This document shows, in pieces, positions 9,665-17,673 of a stretch of 64,000 nucleotides of DNA. Where the stretch lies: the NCBI GenBank assembly GCA_963815325.1, contig CAWFGG010000002.1, forward strand, positions 774,077-838,076. The letters run 5' to 3'. The notes beneath the pieces are model-generated. The model worked only from the letters and a program-made list of their open reading frames with translations, did no database searches and was not told the origin of the DNA. Origin of the DNA: JABDII01 sp963815325. GTDB taxonomy: Bacteria; Gemmatimonadota; Gemmatimonadetes; Gemmatimonadales; GWC2-71-9. The position numbers and the translations under genes are program-made. Within the stretch, counting starts at the first letter, position 1, and each line of letters begins with the position of its first letter.

Positions 9665-10246
9665 ATGCCCGTGAGCGCGAGATCCAGGGATTCCGAGCCC
9701 GAGGCCGGTAGGACCGCCTCTTCAACCCCCGACGTCCCTGCCCTGGTGGCGCGGGTGCAAGCGGGGGACATCGAGGCATTCGAGCCGCTGTACCGACACC
9801 ACGTGGATCGGGTCTACGCCCTGTGCCTGCGCATGGCCGGGCACGCAGGTCGGGCGAGGGAACTGACTCAGGATGTGTTCGTTCGGTGTTGGGAGCGAAT
9901 CGGAAGTTTCCGCGGCGAGAGTGCGTTCGGGACCTGGCTCCATCGGGTGGCGGTGAACCTGGTCCTGGAGCAACACCGGGCCACGGGGCGCCGCGAAGGG
10001 CGGGTGGAGCCGCGAGCCGACCTGGAGAACTTGCCGCATGTGACGCTCTCCCGAACTGACGACCAGCGTCTGGATCTGGAGGCCGCCATCCAGGCCCTAC
10101 CGCCCAAGGCCAGACAGGTCTTCGTGCTCCACGACATCGAGGGCTACACCCATGATGAGATTGCCCGCTTCACAGGCTCGGCGCCGGGAACGATGCGGGC
10201 GCATCTCCACCGCGCACGCCAGCTGTTAATGAAGAGGCTGTCATGA
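9665..10246 (+). CDS. ECF-type RNA polymerase sigma factor
   Basis: 193 aa. Region 2 is clear (FEPLYRHHVDRVYALCLRMA, then ELTQDVFVRCWERIGSFRGE and WLHRVAVNLVLEQHR). Region 4 follows (AIQALPPKARQVFVLHDIEG, then YTHDEIARFTGSAPGTMRAH with the helix-turn-helix). The spacing fits ECF sigma factors of the SigE/RpoE type. The stop overlaps the start of the zinc-finger anti-sigma factor, the usual partner arrangement, so activity is probably controlled by release from that membrane protein. Target promoters are unknown; autoregulation is typical of the family but not shown here. Confidence 0.93.
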   Translation: MPVSARSRDSEPEAGRTASSTPDVPALVARVQAGDIEAFEPLYRHHVDRVYALCLRMAGHAGRARELTQDVFVRCWERIGSFRGESAFGTWLHRVAVNLVLEQHRATGRREGRVEPRADLENLPHVTLSRTDDQRLDLEAAIQALPPKARQVFVLHDIEGYTHDEIARFTGSAPGTMRAHLHRARQLLMKRLS

Positions 10247-10917
10247 CGCACCACCTGCGGGATGAAGAACTCCACGACCTGGTCGATGGAGTGCTGCCAG
10301 AGGCCGAACGGCAGATGGTCGACGCGCATGTGGCTTGCTGCGTCGAATGCAGCGAGCGGGTCGAGCAGCTGAGGCGGCTCCTGGCAATGGCGCGGGCTGC
10401 CCCTCGCGGAGTCGCCCCGCCGGACGACTGGTGGCCGGCCATCCGCACCGCGATCGGCCAGCGGAAGATCGTCCCGATCGGGGCCGTTCCGAGCCAGCCT
10501 CCCCGGCCATGGTGGACGAGGCCGTGGGCCATGGCAGCCGCCGCGGTGCTGTTGGTCGCGGCGTCGGCGACGGTCACCGCCATCGTGGTGCGCCCGCCCG
10601 AGCGGGTCCCGATGGCAGGCGTGCCGGATTCCGGGTTCAGCGTACCATCGGTTTCCCCTCGCTTGGCCACCATGACTGCCAACTATGAGGGTCTGACCCG
10701 GCAACTCCTGACCGACTTCGAGAGTCGGCGCGGCGCACTACCCCCGGAAGCCGTGACCCAGGTCGAGCAGAACTTGCGGGTCATCGATATGGCAATCAGT
10801 GAGATCGTGACCGTGCTCCAAGCCGAGCCGGACAATGACGTTCTGCTCGAATTGCTGGACACGTCCTATCGACAGAAGGTGGCGGTGTTGGAACACGCAA
10901 CAGAGTCGGTGTCATGA
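10243..10917 (+). CDS. Anti-sigma factor with zf-HC2 zinc finger and one membrane span
   Basis: 224 aa, overlapping the sigma factor stop by 4 nt (ATGA). The N-terminal H-x3-C-x2-C zinc finger is visible as His29, Cys33 and Cys36 in DAHVACCVECSERV, the zf-HC2/ZAS signature that binds ECF sigma factors. A single membrane segment follows (AMAAAAVLLVAASATVTAIV), then a 110-residue C-terminal part with heptad-like leucines, probably extracytoplasmic. It would hold the upstream sigma factor inactive at the inner membrane until an envelope signal arrives. Confidence 0.9.
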   Translation: MTHHLRDEELHDLVDGVLPEAERQMVDAHVACCVECSERVEQLRRLLAMARAAPRGVAPPDDWWPAIRTAIGQRKIVPIGAVPSQPPRPWWTRPWAMAAAAVLLVAASATVTAIVVRPPERVPMAGVPDSGFSVPSVSPRLATMTANYEGLTRQLLTDFESRRGALPPEAVTQVEQNLRVIDMAISEIVTVLQAEPDNDVLLELLDTSYRQKVAVLEHATESVS

Positions 10918-11798
10918 ATCTGTCCCGGGCGGCCATCGGCGTGACGATGGCAGGCATCGCGTTCGGGGGCGTGCCGACCCCGACGCGCGCGCAGCAACGC
11001 ATCGATCGCGGGCATCCCGCCGCGCAGGACCTCCGGCTCAAGATCTGGGCCCCGGCAGGTTCAGTCAGGCTCGAGGCCTGGGATCGGGATTCCCTCCAGA
11101 TTCGCGGCACCGTGGAGCAGGGGAAGCTGTTTGCGGGTGGCGGGCGCGACGCGATGAAGGTGGCGGTTGAGGACCCCGCAGGGGCAAATCTCTCGCCTGT
11201 GGCCGATCTCGTGATTCGAGTTCCACGCGGCGCCCAAGTCTCCGTCAAGACCGTGACCGGCACGATCGAAGCCGTCGATGTGACCGGCTGGTATAACTCG
11301 GTGAGCGGGAATATCCGGCTCCGCGGTACAGCACGACGGCTCGAAGCCGAGAGCCTGGACGGCGACATCACGCTCCAGGCTGAAGCCGAGTGGGTGCGGG
11401 TACGCACCGGGAGCGGTGCCCTCACCATCGAGGGACGGTACCGCGATCTCCTGGCGTCCAGCGTGAGCGGACCGATCCGCGTCGTGAACAAGGAAGTCGA
11501 ACGGGGCCGTCTCGAATCGGTCACCGGAGACATCCACTATTTCGGCCGGTTTCGGGCCGGAGGATCGGTGGATTTCGACAGTCACAGCGGCACGATTACG
11601 CTCGAGCTGCCGGCGGAGATGGCCGGCCGGCTCGATCTCACATCGGTGAGCGGCTCCATCGACAATCAGTTGACCGCGGATCGGCCGTCCAAGACTGCCA
11701 CGGGAGCGGGCCAGAAGCTGGACCTCACCCGCGGGGCGGGCGGGGTCACCATCACGGTCCGATCGTTCAAGGGCACGATCCGCCTGTTGCGAATGTGA
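10914..11798 (+). CDS. Secreted DUF4097-family beta-strand-repeat protein
   Basis: 294 aa, ATG overlapping the anti-sigma stop by 4 nt. The N-terminal signal peptide ends near PTPTRAQQ. The body is a run of repeated beta strands with S-G-x-I-x-L/V and V-x-T-x-T/S-G patterns (for example VKTVTGTIEAVDVTGWYNSV, VSGPIRVVNKEVERGRLESV and LTSVSGSIDNQL). This is the left- or right-handed beta-helix type layout of DUF4097 (putative adhesin/head) proteins. Such proteins frequently sit with ECF sigma/anti-sigma pairs, and the translational coupling here supports one functional unit. The molecular role is unknown. Confidence 0.85.
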   Translation: MNLSRAAIGVTMAGIAFGGVPTPTRAQQRIDRGHPAAQDLRLKIWAPAGSVRLEAWDRDSLQIRGTVEQGKLFAGGGRDAMKVAVEDPAGANLSPVADLVIRVPRGAQVSVKTVTGTIEAVDVTGWYNSVSGNIRLRGTARRLEAESLDGDITLQAEAEWVRVRTGSGALTIEGRYRDLLASSVSGPIRVVNKEVERGRLESVTGDIHYFGRFRAGGSVDFDSHSGTITLELPAEMAGRLDLTSVSGSIDNQLTADRPSKTATGAGQKLDLTRGAGGVTITVRSFKGTIRLLRM

Positions 11799-11867
11799 GA
11801 AATCGTCGCGGCTAAGCACCGAAGCGTCGAGCGGCATCTCATTGACGACACCCACTCAGGAGTTCTC

Positions 11868-12386
11868 ATGTCACGCACCACAATCGCTGCATTCAGTATC
11901 GCCGGGTTGCTCCTTGCGCTGCCTCTCATCGGGGCGGCGGCCACCAAGCCCTACGGGCCGCCCTGGATCGCCGTCGAGTTGCCCGCCAACCCGCTGAACC
12001 CCGCTACCCGCGGTGCGGCGCTCGTGGTCCGCACCTACCGCCATGCGACACCCGAGCCAATGCCCTTGCGCGGGATGGCCGAGGGCCTCGTCCGGAACGA
12101 GCGGCGCTCGATCCCGCTCGAATTCGAATCCACCACCCAGCCCGGCGTGTACCGGGTCGATCAGAGCTGGCCCGCCGAGGGCAGCTGGATTATCGCGATT
12201 GCCGCGGGCGATGATGCGAATATGGTGATCGAATTGGGGGGTAACGACGGTGGGGTGAGCCGGGCTTCGTACTACGGCCAGTCAGCGACCGGCCTCGCCA
12301 TCCGCTCGATTCGGACCAACCAGGGTAGGCTGTCGATGCAAGGGATCGACCGGGGTCTCAAGGCGCTCGCGCTCGCACGCGAGTAG
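11868..12386 (+). CDS. Hypothetical secreted protein
   Basis: 172 aa starting MSRTTIAAFSIAGLLLALPL with a predicted cleavage after IGAAA. It is preceded by AGGAGTTCTC, giving a good ribosome site. The mature part (KPYGPPWIAVELPANPLNPA) resembles an immunoglobulin-like or carbohydrate-sandwich fold with R-G-A-A-L-V-V-R-T-Y. A similar start, 'PPWIAIE-PANP', is something I recall in uncharacterised Gemmatimonadota proteins next to DUF4097 genes, but I cannot name a family. It is 69 nt after the DUF4097 gene, so possibly the fourth gene of the sigma factor operon. Confidence 0.75.
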   Translation: MSRTTIAAFSIAGLLLALPLIGAAATKPYGPPWIAVELPANPLNPATRGAALVVRTYRHATPEPMPLRGMAEGLVRNERRSIPLEFESTTQPGVYRVDQSWPAEGSWIIAIAAGDDANMVIELGGNDGGVSRASYYGQSATGLAIRSIRTNQGRLSMQGIDRGLKALALARE

Positions 12387-12407
12387 CAGGCGCGCCGGGA
12401 CGACGAC

Positions 12408-12442
12408 AGTGAGGCGAATCCGCTTGATGGGTTCGCCTCACT
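12408..12442. terminator. Bidirectional terminator between convergent genes
   Basis: AGTGAGGCGAATCC (12408-12421), a 7-nt loop, and GGGTTCGCCTCACT (12429-12442): a 14-bp stem with one G-T pair. It lies 22 nt after the secreted-protein stop on the plus strand and overlaps the last codon of the convergent gene. Only short T runs flank it. Confidence 0.65.
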
Positions 12443-12950
12443 TGTTGATCCTCACGTAGTAATAGACCGCCACATTGCGGGGCCGGGTCTCGGCCCCACC
12501 GTAGGCCCCGGCCACGACGTCGATGCCGGCTGTGCCAACCGGCCCTGATTTTCGGGACGAAATACCGCCCGCTCCGCGGCCGCGTGCCGCATGCACCGGG
12601 TGAGCATGGGCCTTGAGTCCGTCGGGTTGCCAACTGCCGGCCACTCGTCCGGCGCCGTTCGGATCGCCCTCGCCCTCATGACGCTGCCCCATCGCCTCAT
12701 CGAACCGGTTGAGGCCTCGCAGGAAGACACCACGGAGGTCAACCGCCACCGGCTCGTCGCGGCCATTCCGCGGCAGCGTCCAGTTACGCTGCTCGGCTTT
12801 TCGGGCCAGATCCGACTCCTCGATGCTTCGGGAATCAGCGGGCGCCCACCGGCTGCGCGCCGGCTCGAAGGGGAACGGATCGCCCACTTCCCGGGCGTAG
12901 GCCTCGGGGTCGAGCATCGAGGCAATGATGGTTCCGAGGGGAACGGCCAT
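12438..12950 (-). CDS. Phage-tail-collar-like / tail-fibre-like protein, stand-alone
   Basis: 170 aa from ATG 12950, preceded by GGAGG with 6 nt spacing. The start (MAVPLGTIIASMLDPEAYAR), the middle (VDLRGVFLRGLNRFDEAMGQ and AGRVAGSWQPDGLKAHAHPV) and the end (TRPRNVAVYYYVRINK) match the layout of tail-collar / microcystin-dependent-like proteins: P-V-G-T at the start, D-L-R-G-x-F-x-R-G in the middle, and a final R-P-x-N-x-A-x-Y-Y-x-I/V-x-I-N. No signal peptide and no other phage genes are nearby, so this is a domesticated or solitary member rather than part of a prophage. The function in such bacterial contexts is unknown. Confidence 0.8.
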   Translation of the reverse strand: MAVPLGTIIASMLDPEAYAREVGDPFPFEPARSRWAPADSRSIEESDLARKAEQRNWTLPRNGRDEPVAVDLRGVFLRGLNRFDEAMGQRHEGEGDPNGAGRVAGSWQPDGLKAHAHPVHAARGRGAGGISSRKSGPVGTAGIDVVAGAYGGAETRPRNVAVYYYVRINK

Positions 12951-13107
12951 GAATATCCTCCACCTGATTCTTTATGACGCAGCGCGGCCTCGTCACAGCC
13001 CCGCAGCGCACATAATGGACGGGATTCCTCCGGAACGCTACATTCCCACCGGGCTGCGGGCGGTTCCCGAGGCCTCGCAGTCTCGATTGCACGTTAAGGA
13101 GGAACGC

Positions 13108-13359
13108 ATGGCAGGATCGATCACGGTCGACCGTTTGGTCCAGGAGCTCGAGAAACTCAAGACCCAGATGGATGCCGGGGAGCTCAAGCACAGCGAGTAC
13201 GATCAGCGCTTGTCACGCGTCATCGCGGAGCTGCGTGAGCGTGGCATCGATGCGGACCGGGCGGCGATCACGGCGGCGCTGGATGGGCTGCTTCAGAAGG
13301 GCACCATTGTCCCATCGGTCAAGCAACACCTCGAGAAGCGGCTGGGCTTGACCTCGTAG
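13108..13359 (+). CDS. Small hypothetical helical protein
   Basis: 83 aa. The ATG at 13108 is chosen over upstream in-frame starts because TAAGGAGG precedes it by 6 nt. The sequence (MAGSITVDRLVQELEKLKTQ) is charged and predicted almost entirely helical, with a possible coiled coil at residues 8-50. It has no cysteines and no signal peptide. No family recognised. It is alone between the tail-collar-like gene (opposite strand) and the pilus operon. Confidence 0.7.
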   Translation: MAGSITVDRLVQELEKLKTQMDAGELKHSEYDQRLSRVIAELRERGIDADRAAITAALDGLLQKGTIVPSVKQHLEKRLGLTS

Positions 13360-13628
13360 CGGACGCGACGATGAAGGACGAGACGTTCAACTTGGCGCTC
13401 GCGTCCGGGCTGCTCACCGGGTCTGAGACGCTCCGGGGCCGGGCTCGCCTCTCGAAATCGAGGGCCTTGCGCTCGAGACGGTGGTGTAGGGAGACATCAG
13501 TCTGACCTAGCCCGCTGATCGGCCCCGGGGCATCGCCGGACGCCGTTCACACCACAAAGCGGCGCGAGGCGTCGAGAATCGACCAGTTTCCGGTCACAAT
13601 CGACTAGCCTGTTGACAACACGCGCGAG

Positions 13629-13675
13629 GTGCAACATCCCGCATGGCCCTTCCGGGTGCGCTTGCCATGTTGCAC
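13629..13675. promoter_or_regulatory. Widely spaced inverted repeat, candidate enhancer site
   Basis: GTGCAACAT (13629-13637) and ATGTTGCAC (13667-13675) are exact reverse complements separated by 29 nt. They lie about 85-130 bp upstream of the sigma-54 promoter, the usual distance for a bacterial enhancer-binding protein such as PilR. The binding role is inferred from position and symmetry only. Confidence 0.45.
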
Positions 13676-13760
13676 AACAGCAGCACTGTCCCCATTGCTC
13701 ACCTGGCCGAGCGTTACCCCCAAACCCCCAACCCAGTAGGGGTTAGCTGGACTGAGACCC

Positions 13761-13776
13761 TGGCACGCCCGTTGCT
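13761..13776 (+). promoter_or_regulatory. Sigma-54 (-24/-12) promoter of the pilin operon
   Basis: TGGCACGCCCGTTGCT matches the sigma-54 consensus (TGGCACG, four bases, TTGCW) at every fixed position, with the GG and GC dinucleotides correctly spaced. It is 42 nt upstream of the first pilin gene ATG, giving a short leader. Type IV pilin genes in other bacteria are commonly sigma-54/PilR controlled. Confidence 0.8.
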
Positions 13777-13817
13777 CTACCTACTGCCGAAGATTCTCTC
13801 GCCGGCAGAGGGTGTGA

Positions 13818-15617
13818 ATGACGGATTCCCGAACACTCAGGAAACGAACCGGGGCGTTGGGGCTCGACCAGGGCGGATTCGCTCTGGAGGCCACCATTTT
13901 CGTGCTGGTGCTCATGTCCGCCCTGACGATGGTGGCGGTGGTGGGGGTCGTCACCGCGACCCGGACGGCCAATTACGACTACCGCTATACGCAAGTCTCC
14001 TTTGCAGCCGAGGCTGGCGCGGACGCCATTATGGCCCAATTGGAGGACGCCATCCACGACGGGGCCATTACCGACGCGGAGCTGGCCGCCATCGTCCCGC
14101 CGAGCATCCCCGGTTTCACCTTCAGCGCGGTGAACGCCAGCCGCCTGGGAGGGGTCCAGGTCCAGTCGATCACGGACGGCCCGTTCGCAGGTCTGTACGC
14201 GCTCACCCAATTCATCGACATCTTCTCCGAGGTCCGGGACCCGATCGACAACTCGGCCGCCGCGATCGTGACGGCCAAGGCCCAGTCGATTCCCATCTTC
14301 CAATTCGGCGTGTTCTACGAGAAGGACCTGGAGATCACCAACGGGCCGCCGCTCGAGTTTGTGGGATGGGTGCATTCGAACGGCAACATCTACTTGAGTT
14401 CCGACAACGCGTGGTATCGCGAAGTCATCACCACACCGAACAAGGTGTATCACGATCGGAAGGACTTTCACGAGGTCGAGTTCGGAGTCTTCATCAACGA
14501 TGCCGTCGGCACCGAGGTTCCGCTCGATTTCGACAGCCGGAGCCATCCGACGCCCGCCGCGTTCATGACCGAGAGCCATGCCAAGTTCGACGACCGGCTG
14601 AAGACCGATGCCTACGGCGTGGACACGCTTCGCGTGCCGTTGCCGAACGGCTTCCCGCCGGCGGAAATCGTGGCGCCCCGGCGGGTCACGGACGGGGCGA
14701 TCGAGCGGCGAGCCAAGTTTTCGTGGAAAGCCGATTGGGCAATTACGATCGATCTCGCCGGCCTCAACAACCCGGCAGACAATCTGTGCGCCGTCTTGGC
14801 ATCGATCCGCGACGGGGGCGAGCAGGTTCCGACGGCACTCGACTGCGACACCATCTTCCGCTTCACGTGGGATGCCTGGTTCGAGGGCCGTGAGAAGCGC
14901 TACGTCGACGTGCTGAACATCGATCTGCAGCAGCTGTTCAACTGGGTCGGCGGCAACCCGAGCCGAATGACTCAGATCCTGCACGTGACCTTTACCGGAA
15001 TGGGCCACGATCCGAAGGGCGACGGGAACTTTCCGGTGGTCCGCCTCGTGAACGGCGACCAGATCGGCAACCCGTTCACCTTCTCCACCGACTATCCGCT
15101 CTACGTCCAGGGGCACTACAACCGAACCAATTGGAAGCCGTCGGCGCTCACGGGCGACGCCATCACGATGCTCTCGAACGCCTGGAACGACGCCCAGCAC
15201 CAGTGCACCACCTACAATCCTGCGGCGCTCACCCCGGCGACCATCTGCGGCGGCTTCGTCCAGCAGCCGGCGGCCGCCACCCAAGTGTGGGCCGCGGTAC
15301 TGGCCGGCCATACCCCGACCCCGTGCGACCACGAGCTTCCGGGGTGCCCGGGCGGGTACGCGGACTTCTACGGCGGCGGCGTCGAGAACTTTCCACGCTT
15401 TCTGGAGAATTGGAGCGGCGTCACGCTGACCTACCGGGGCTCGCTGGTGTCGCTCCACTTCTCGGCCAAGGCGGTCGGCACCTGGAATGGCACCTACTAC
15501 ACCCCACCGACCCGGGACTGGCGGTTCGAGACCAGGTTCCACGACCCTGCCAACCTCCCGCCGGGCACACCGGTCGTCGGCAACGTCATTCACACGGCCT
15601 TCCGGCCGGTGTACTGA
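13818..15617 (+). CDS. PilX-like pilus assembly protein
   Basis: 599 aa. It starts with a basic leader and GGFALEATIFVLVLMSALTM, a prepilin-like signal with one hydrophobic N-terminal helix; Glu is at +4 rather than the canonical +5. The large soluble part contains AAEAGADAIMAQLEDAIHDG (helix typical of PilX/GspK-type proteins) and several Cys-containing loops near residues 450-520 (QCTTYNPAALTPATICGG, PCDHELPGCPGGYADFY). It would sit in the inner membrane or at the pilus tip as a minor component. First gene of the operon: the GspH-like gene follows after 3 nt. An unusually large C-terminal domain of unknown fold is the notable feature. Confidence 0.8.
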   Translation: MTDSRTLRKRTGALGLDQGGFALEATIFVLVLMSALTMVAVVGVVTATRTANYDYRYTQVSFAAEAGADAIMAQLEDAIHDGAITDAELAAIVPPSIPGFTFSAVNASRLGGVQVQSITDGPFAGLYALTQFIDIFSEVRDPIDNSAAAIVTAKAQSIPIFQFGVFYEKDLEITNGPPLEFVGWVHSNGNIYLSSDNAWYREVITTPNKVYHDRKDFHEVEFGVFINDAVGTEVPLDFDSRSHPTPAAFMTESHAKFDDRLKTDAYGVDTLRVPLPNGFPPAEIVAPRRVTDGAIERRAKFSWKADWAITIDLAGLNNPADNLCAVLASIRDGGEQVPTALDCDTIFRFTWDAWFEGREKRYVDVLNIDLQQLFNWVGGNPSRMTQILHVTFTGMGHDPKGDGNFPVVRLVNGDQIGNPFTFSTDYPLYVQGHYNRTNWKPSALTGDAITMLSNAWNDAQHQCTTYNPAALTPATICGGFVQQPAAATQVWAAVLAGHTPTPCDHELPGCPGGYADFYGGGVENFPRFLENWSGVTLTYRGSLVSLHFSAKAVGTWNGTYYTPPTRDWRFETRFHDPANLPPGTPVVGNVIHTAFRPVY

Positions 15618-15620
15618 GGC

Positions 15621-16190
15621 GTGGCACTCGTGATCGAATCGCGCAAGGGCTTCACCCTGGTCGAAGCGGTGACCGTGATGGTGGTGATGGGCCTCATGCT
15701 TGCCATCGGGATCCCCTACCTCCGGGTCAGCCCGTACCAGGAGGTGCGGAGCGCCGGGCTGCAACTGGCGCGTGACCTCGAGGCGGTCCGCACCCGCGCC
15801 CTCGCAACTCGCAGCACCGCCCGGATCGTGTTCGATCCTTCGGGCGGGAGCTACACCGGGTTCCTCGACGACGACCGGGACGGGGTGCTCACCGAGAGCT
15901 CGGTGGAACAGCGCGCGCTGCGCGCGTTTGCCGGCAATCGTGCGCTGGGAAGCGGAGTCACCTTCGGAAGCGGCGTGGCCGGCCCGGTGCCGAACGACAC
16001 CGCGACGGGGCCGATCACCTTCATCAATGACCGGCTGGAGTTCGACGGCCGCGGGGTGACCACACCGTTCGGCACCCGTGGGGTGGTCTACTTGGTCAAC
16101 CAGCGCGAGTCGACGGCGGTCGCGGCCGTGGCCGTGTCGGGCGCCGGGTCGCTCAAGCTCTGGGTCTACCGGGAGGGCGCATGGCAATGA
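15621..16190 (+). CDS. GspH/FimT-family minor pseudopilin
   Basis: 189 aa. The ATG is preceded by GAGGCGTGGC-like sequence and a 3-nt gap to the PilX-like gene. The class III signal is canonical: R-K-G then FTLVEAVTVMVVMGLMLAIG, with Glu at +5 of the mature helix. A GspH/FimT-like region follows (LQLARDLEAVRTRALATRST, then D-x-DG-x-L). Such proteins prime or cap type IV pili. It overlaps the next gene by 10 nt, supporting translational coupling. Confidence 0.88.
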   Translation: MALVIESRKGFTLVEAVTVMVVMGLMLAIGIPYLRVSPYQEVRSAGLQLARDLEAVRTRALATRSTARIVFDPSGGSYTGFLDDDRDGVLTESSVEQRALRAFAGNRALGSGVTFGSGVAGPVPNDTATGPITFINDRLEFDGRGVTTPFGTRGVVYLVNQRESTAVAAVAVSGAGSLKLWVYREGAWQ

Positions 16191-16564
16191 GGAAGGATGG
16201 CGGCTTCAGCCTGATCGCGGTGTTGGTTGCGATCGTGTTGCTCTCGATCGGACTGCTCGCGATCTCACGCGCAAGCACGCAAGTCCTGGCCATGCATACG
16301 TCCGCGGCCTCGCGCTCGGCAGGGCTCGCGGTGGCCCGAGCCCACATGGAGACCCTCCGGAGCCAAGATCCGGCCACCATCGTCTCGCAAAGTGAGGTCG
16401 TCGTGAATGCCGAAGGCCAGCTCGACGCCTACGGCGCTTTCCACCGGACGGTGGTCGTCGACAGTGTTTCCCACAACTTGAAGGCCATTCGGATTCGGGT
16501 CACGTGGCCGCGCGCCAGCGCGCCCGTCGAGCTCGTCACGATGGCCTTCTTCAGCGTCGAGTAG
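16181..16564 (+). CDS. PilV-like minor pilin
   Basis: 127 aa. The prepilin signal is DGG followed by FSLIAVLVAIVLLSIGLLAI; position +5 is Ala rather than Glu, as in some tip-located minor pseudopilins. The following helix (RASTQVLAMHTSAASRSAGL) and the short beta domain with TVVVDSVSHNLKAIRIRVTW fit PilV/GspI-sized proteins. Start ATG is inside the end of the GspH-like gene. It acts in pilus assembly together with the neighbouring PilX- and PilW-like proteins. Confidence 0.8.
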   Translation: MAMRKDGGFSLIAVLVAIVLLSIGLLAISRASTQVLAMHTSAASRSAGLAVARAHMETLRSQDPATIVSQSEVVVNAEGQLDAYGAFHRTVVVDSVSHNLKAIRIRVTWPRASAPVELVTMAFFSVE

Positions 16565-16572
16565 TGACCATC

Positions 16573-17502
16573 ATGCCGTCACCCGTCGCGGGTCGCCGCG
16601 GATTTACCCTGGTGGAGATTCTGATCTCCCTGGTCATTGGGTTGATCGTGATCGGCGCCGCGATGACCTATGCCGTCAACACGGTGCGCAGTGTCGAAGC
16701 CACCGGACTCCGCGAGGGCGTCACGCGCAACTCGCGCTTCATGGCAATGTCGCTCGAGCGCGATTTCACTGGAACGGGTGTCGGGATCGAAAGCACCATC
16801 GCCTACGGGTCGGTGCGGGTGCGGGGCGACACGCTGCTCGTGCTCAGCGTGCCGTTCGACAGCGTGATGTCGCCGCCATATGACCTGATCCCGCCCCCAG
16901 CCGCCACCAATCCCTTGCCGGCCGGCGGCACTTGTGGCGCCACGTGTCTCGACCTGATGAAGGCCGCGGACAGCACGTTCGATCTTCAGGTCGGAGACAT
17001 CGGCCGACTCCAGGTCGGTGGAGAACGCCGGCTGCTGCGCGTCGAGAGCATGACGTCGAACGACACCGCAGTGCAGCTCGTGTTCACGCCGCTTCCCGAG
17101 ATCTTCCTCCACCCGGCGAGCCTCTCGGGTGGCCTCTTGCTCAATCCCTTCAACACCTACGTCCAGAAGCTCGAGCCGGTGGCCTACTGGGTGGAGTCGG
17201 GCTCCCTCATGCGGGCGACCAGGGTCGAGGGCAGTGGTTCCTTCAAGGGCGAGGTCATGGCGGACGGGATTCAGTCGTGGGAGGTCAGTCTCATCTTCCA
17301 GGACGGGGACGAGCTGGACAACGCCGACCCGACGGACGGCGACCCGACCAATGATTACGACGACCTCCTGTCGATCAGAATCCGCGCCGTCGTGGCCGCC
17401 AATCGGGTGGATCGCCACGTGAACGCGGGGACGCTATTTACCCGGTCGTACGACTGGCGCTTCACGCCGCGAAACCTCATGTACGAGCGGAACCGGCGCT
17501 AA
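16573..17502 (+). CDS. PilW-like minor pilin
   Basis: 309 aa from ATG 16573; a GTG at 16564 overlapping the previous stop is an alternative start, adding 3 residues. The signal is R-R-G then FTLVEILISLVIGLIVIGAA, with Glu at +5. The mature domain begins with the ARNSRFMAMSLERDF-like helix and has a disulphide-capable pair in GGTCGATCLDLMKAA. It is a minor pilin of the PilW/GspJ kind, last gene of the operon. Downstream there is no clear terminator before the cold-shock region. Confidence 0.85.
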   Translation: MPSPVAGRRGFTLVEILISLVIGLIVIGAAMTYAVNTVRSVEATGLREGVTRNSRFMAMSLERDFTGTGVGIESTIAYGSVRVRGDTLLVLSVPFDSVMSPPYDLIPPPAATNPLPAGGTCGATCLDLMKAADSTFDLQVGDIGRLQVGGERRLLRVESMTSNDTAVQLVFTPLPEIFLHPASLSGGLLLNPFNTYVQKLEPVAYWVESGSLMRATRVEGSGSFKGEVMADGIQSWEVSLIFQDGDELDNADPTDGDPTNDYDDLLSIRIRAVVAANRVDRHVNAGTLFTRSYDWRFTPRNLMYERNRR

Positions 17503-17632
17503 GGGCCGCTGAGCGCCGGGCGCAGGGTTGGCTCCGCGACGTCGCAATCAGTCCTGGGGCTTCCGGGGAGCGGACGCTCCGATCGAGGCGGTGGCCTCGT
17601 GTTGAGTCACGAGCCGAATCGACGCACGGCTA

Positions 17633-17660
17633 TTGCGCAACGCGGCCGGGGTATTATCTT
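17633..17660 (+). promoter_or_regulatory. Promoter of the first cold-shock gene
   Basis: TTGCGC (17633-17638), a 16-nt spacer, then TATCTT (17655-17660). The same arrangement (TTGCAG, 16 nt, TAGCTT) occurs 579 nt further on before the second copy, in a block that aligns base by base. This gives a predicted 5' leader of about 215 nt. Assignment rests on duplication and spacing. Confidence 0.55.
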
Positions 17661-17673
17661 TTAGGGGCTTGAT

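Larger units (their letters stand above)
13360..13817. other. Regulatory intergenic region upstream of the pilin operon
   Basis: 458 bp. An ATG-initiated frame at 13371-13505 (44 aa, arginine-rich, no ribosome site) is probably not a gene. The region holds a palindrome TGTTGACAACA at 13610-13620, a 9-bp inverted repeat at 13629-13675 and a sigma-54 promoter at 13761-13776, annotated separately. Confidence 0.6.

Noticed and set aside
12938..13100. Upstream in-frame start at 12925 for the 83-aa protein
   Set aside because: It would run antisense through the start of the tail-collar-like gene and lacks a ribosome site; TAAGGAGG precedes ATG 13108.
13371..13505. Small gene of 44 codons after the 83-aa protein
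   Set aside because: No ribosome site, Arg/Ser-rich, no similarity to anything recognised; more likely chance.
13743..16187. 814-aa open frame on the minus strand across the pilin genes
   Set aside because: It is an antisense shadow caused by high GC at third positions. The plus-strand frames carry clear prepilin signals and a sigma-54 promoter; the minus frame is Arg/Gly/His-rich with no domain.
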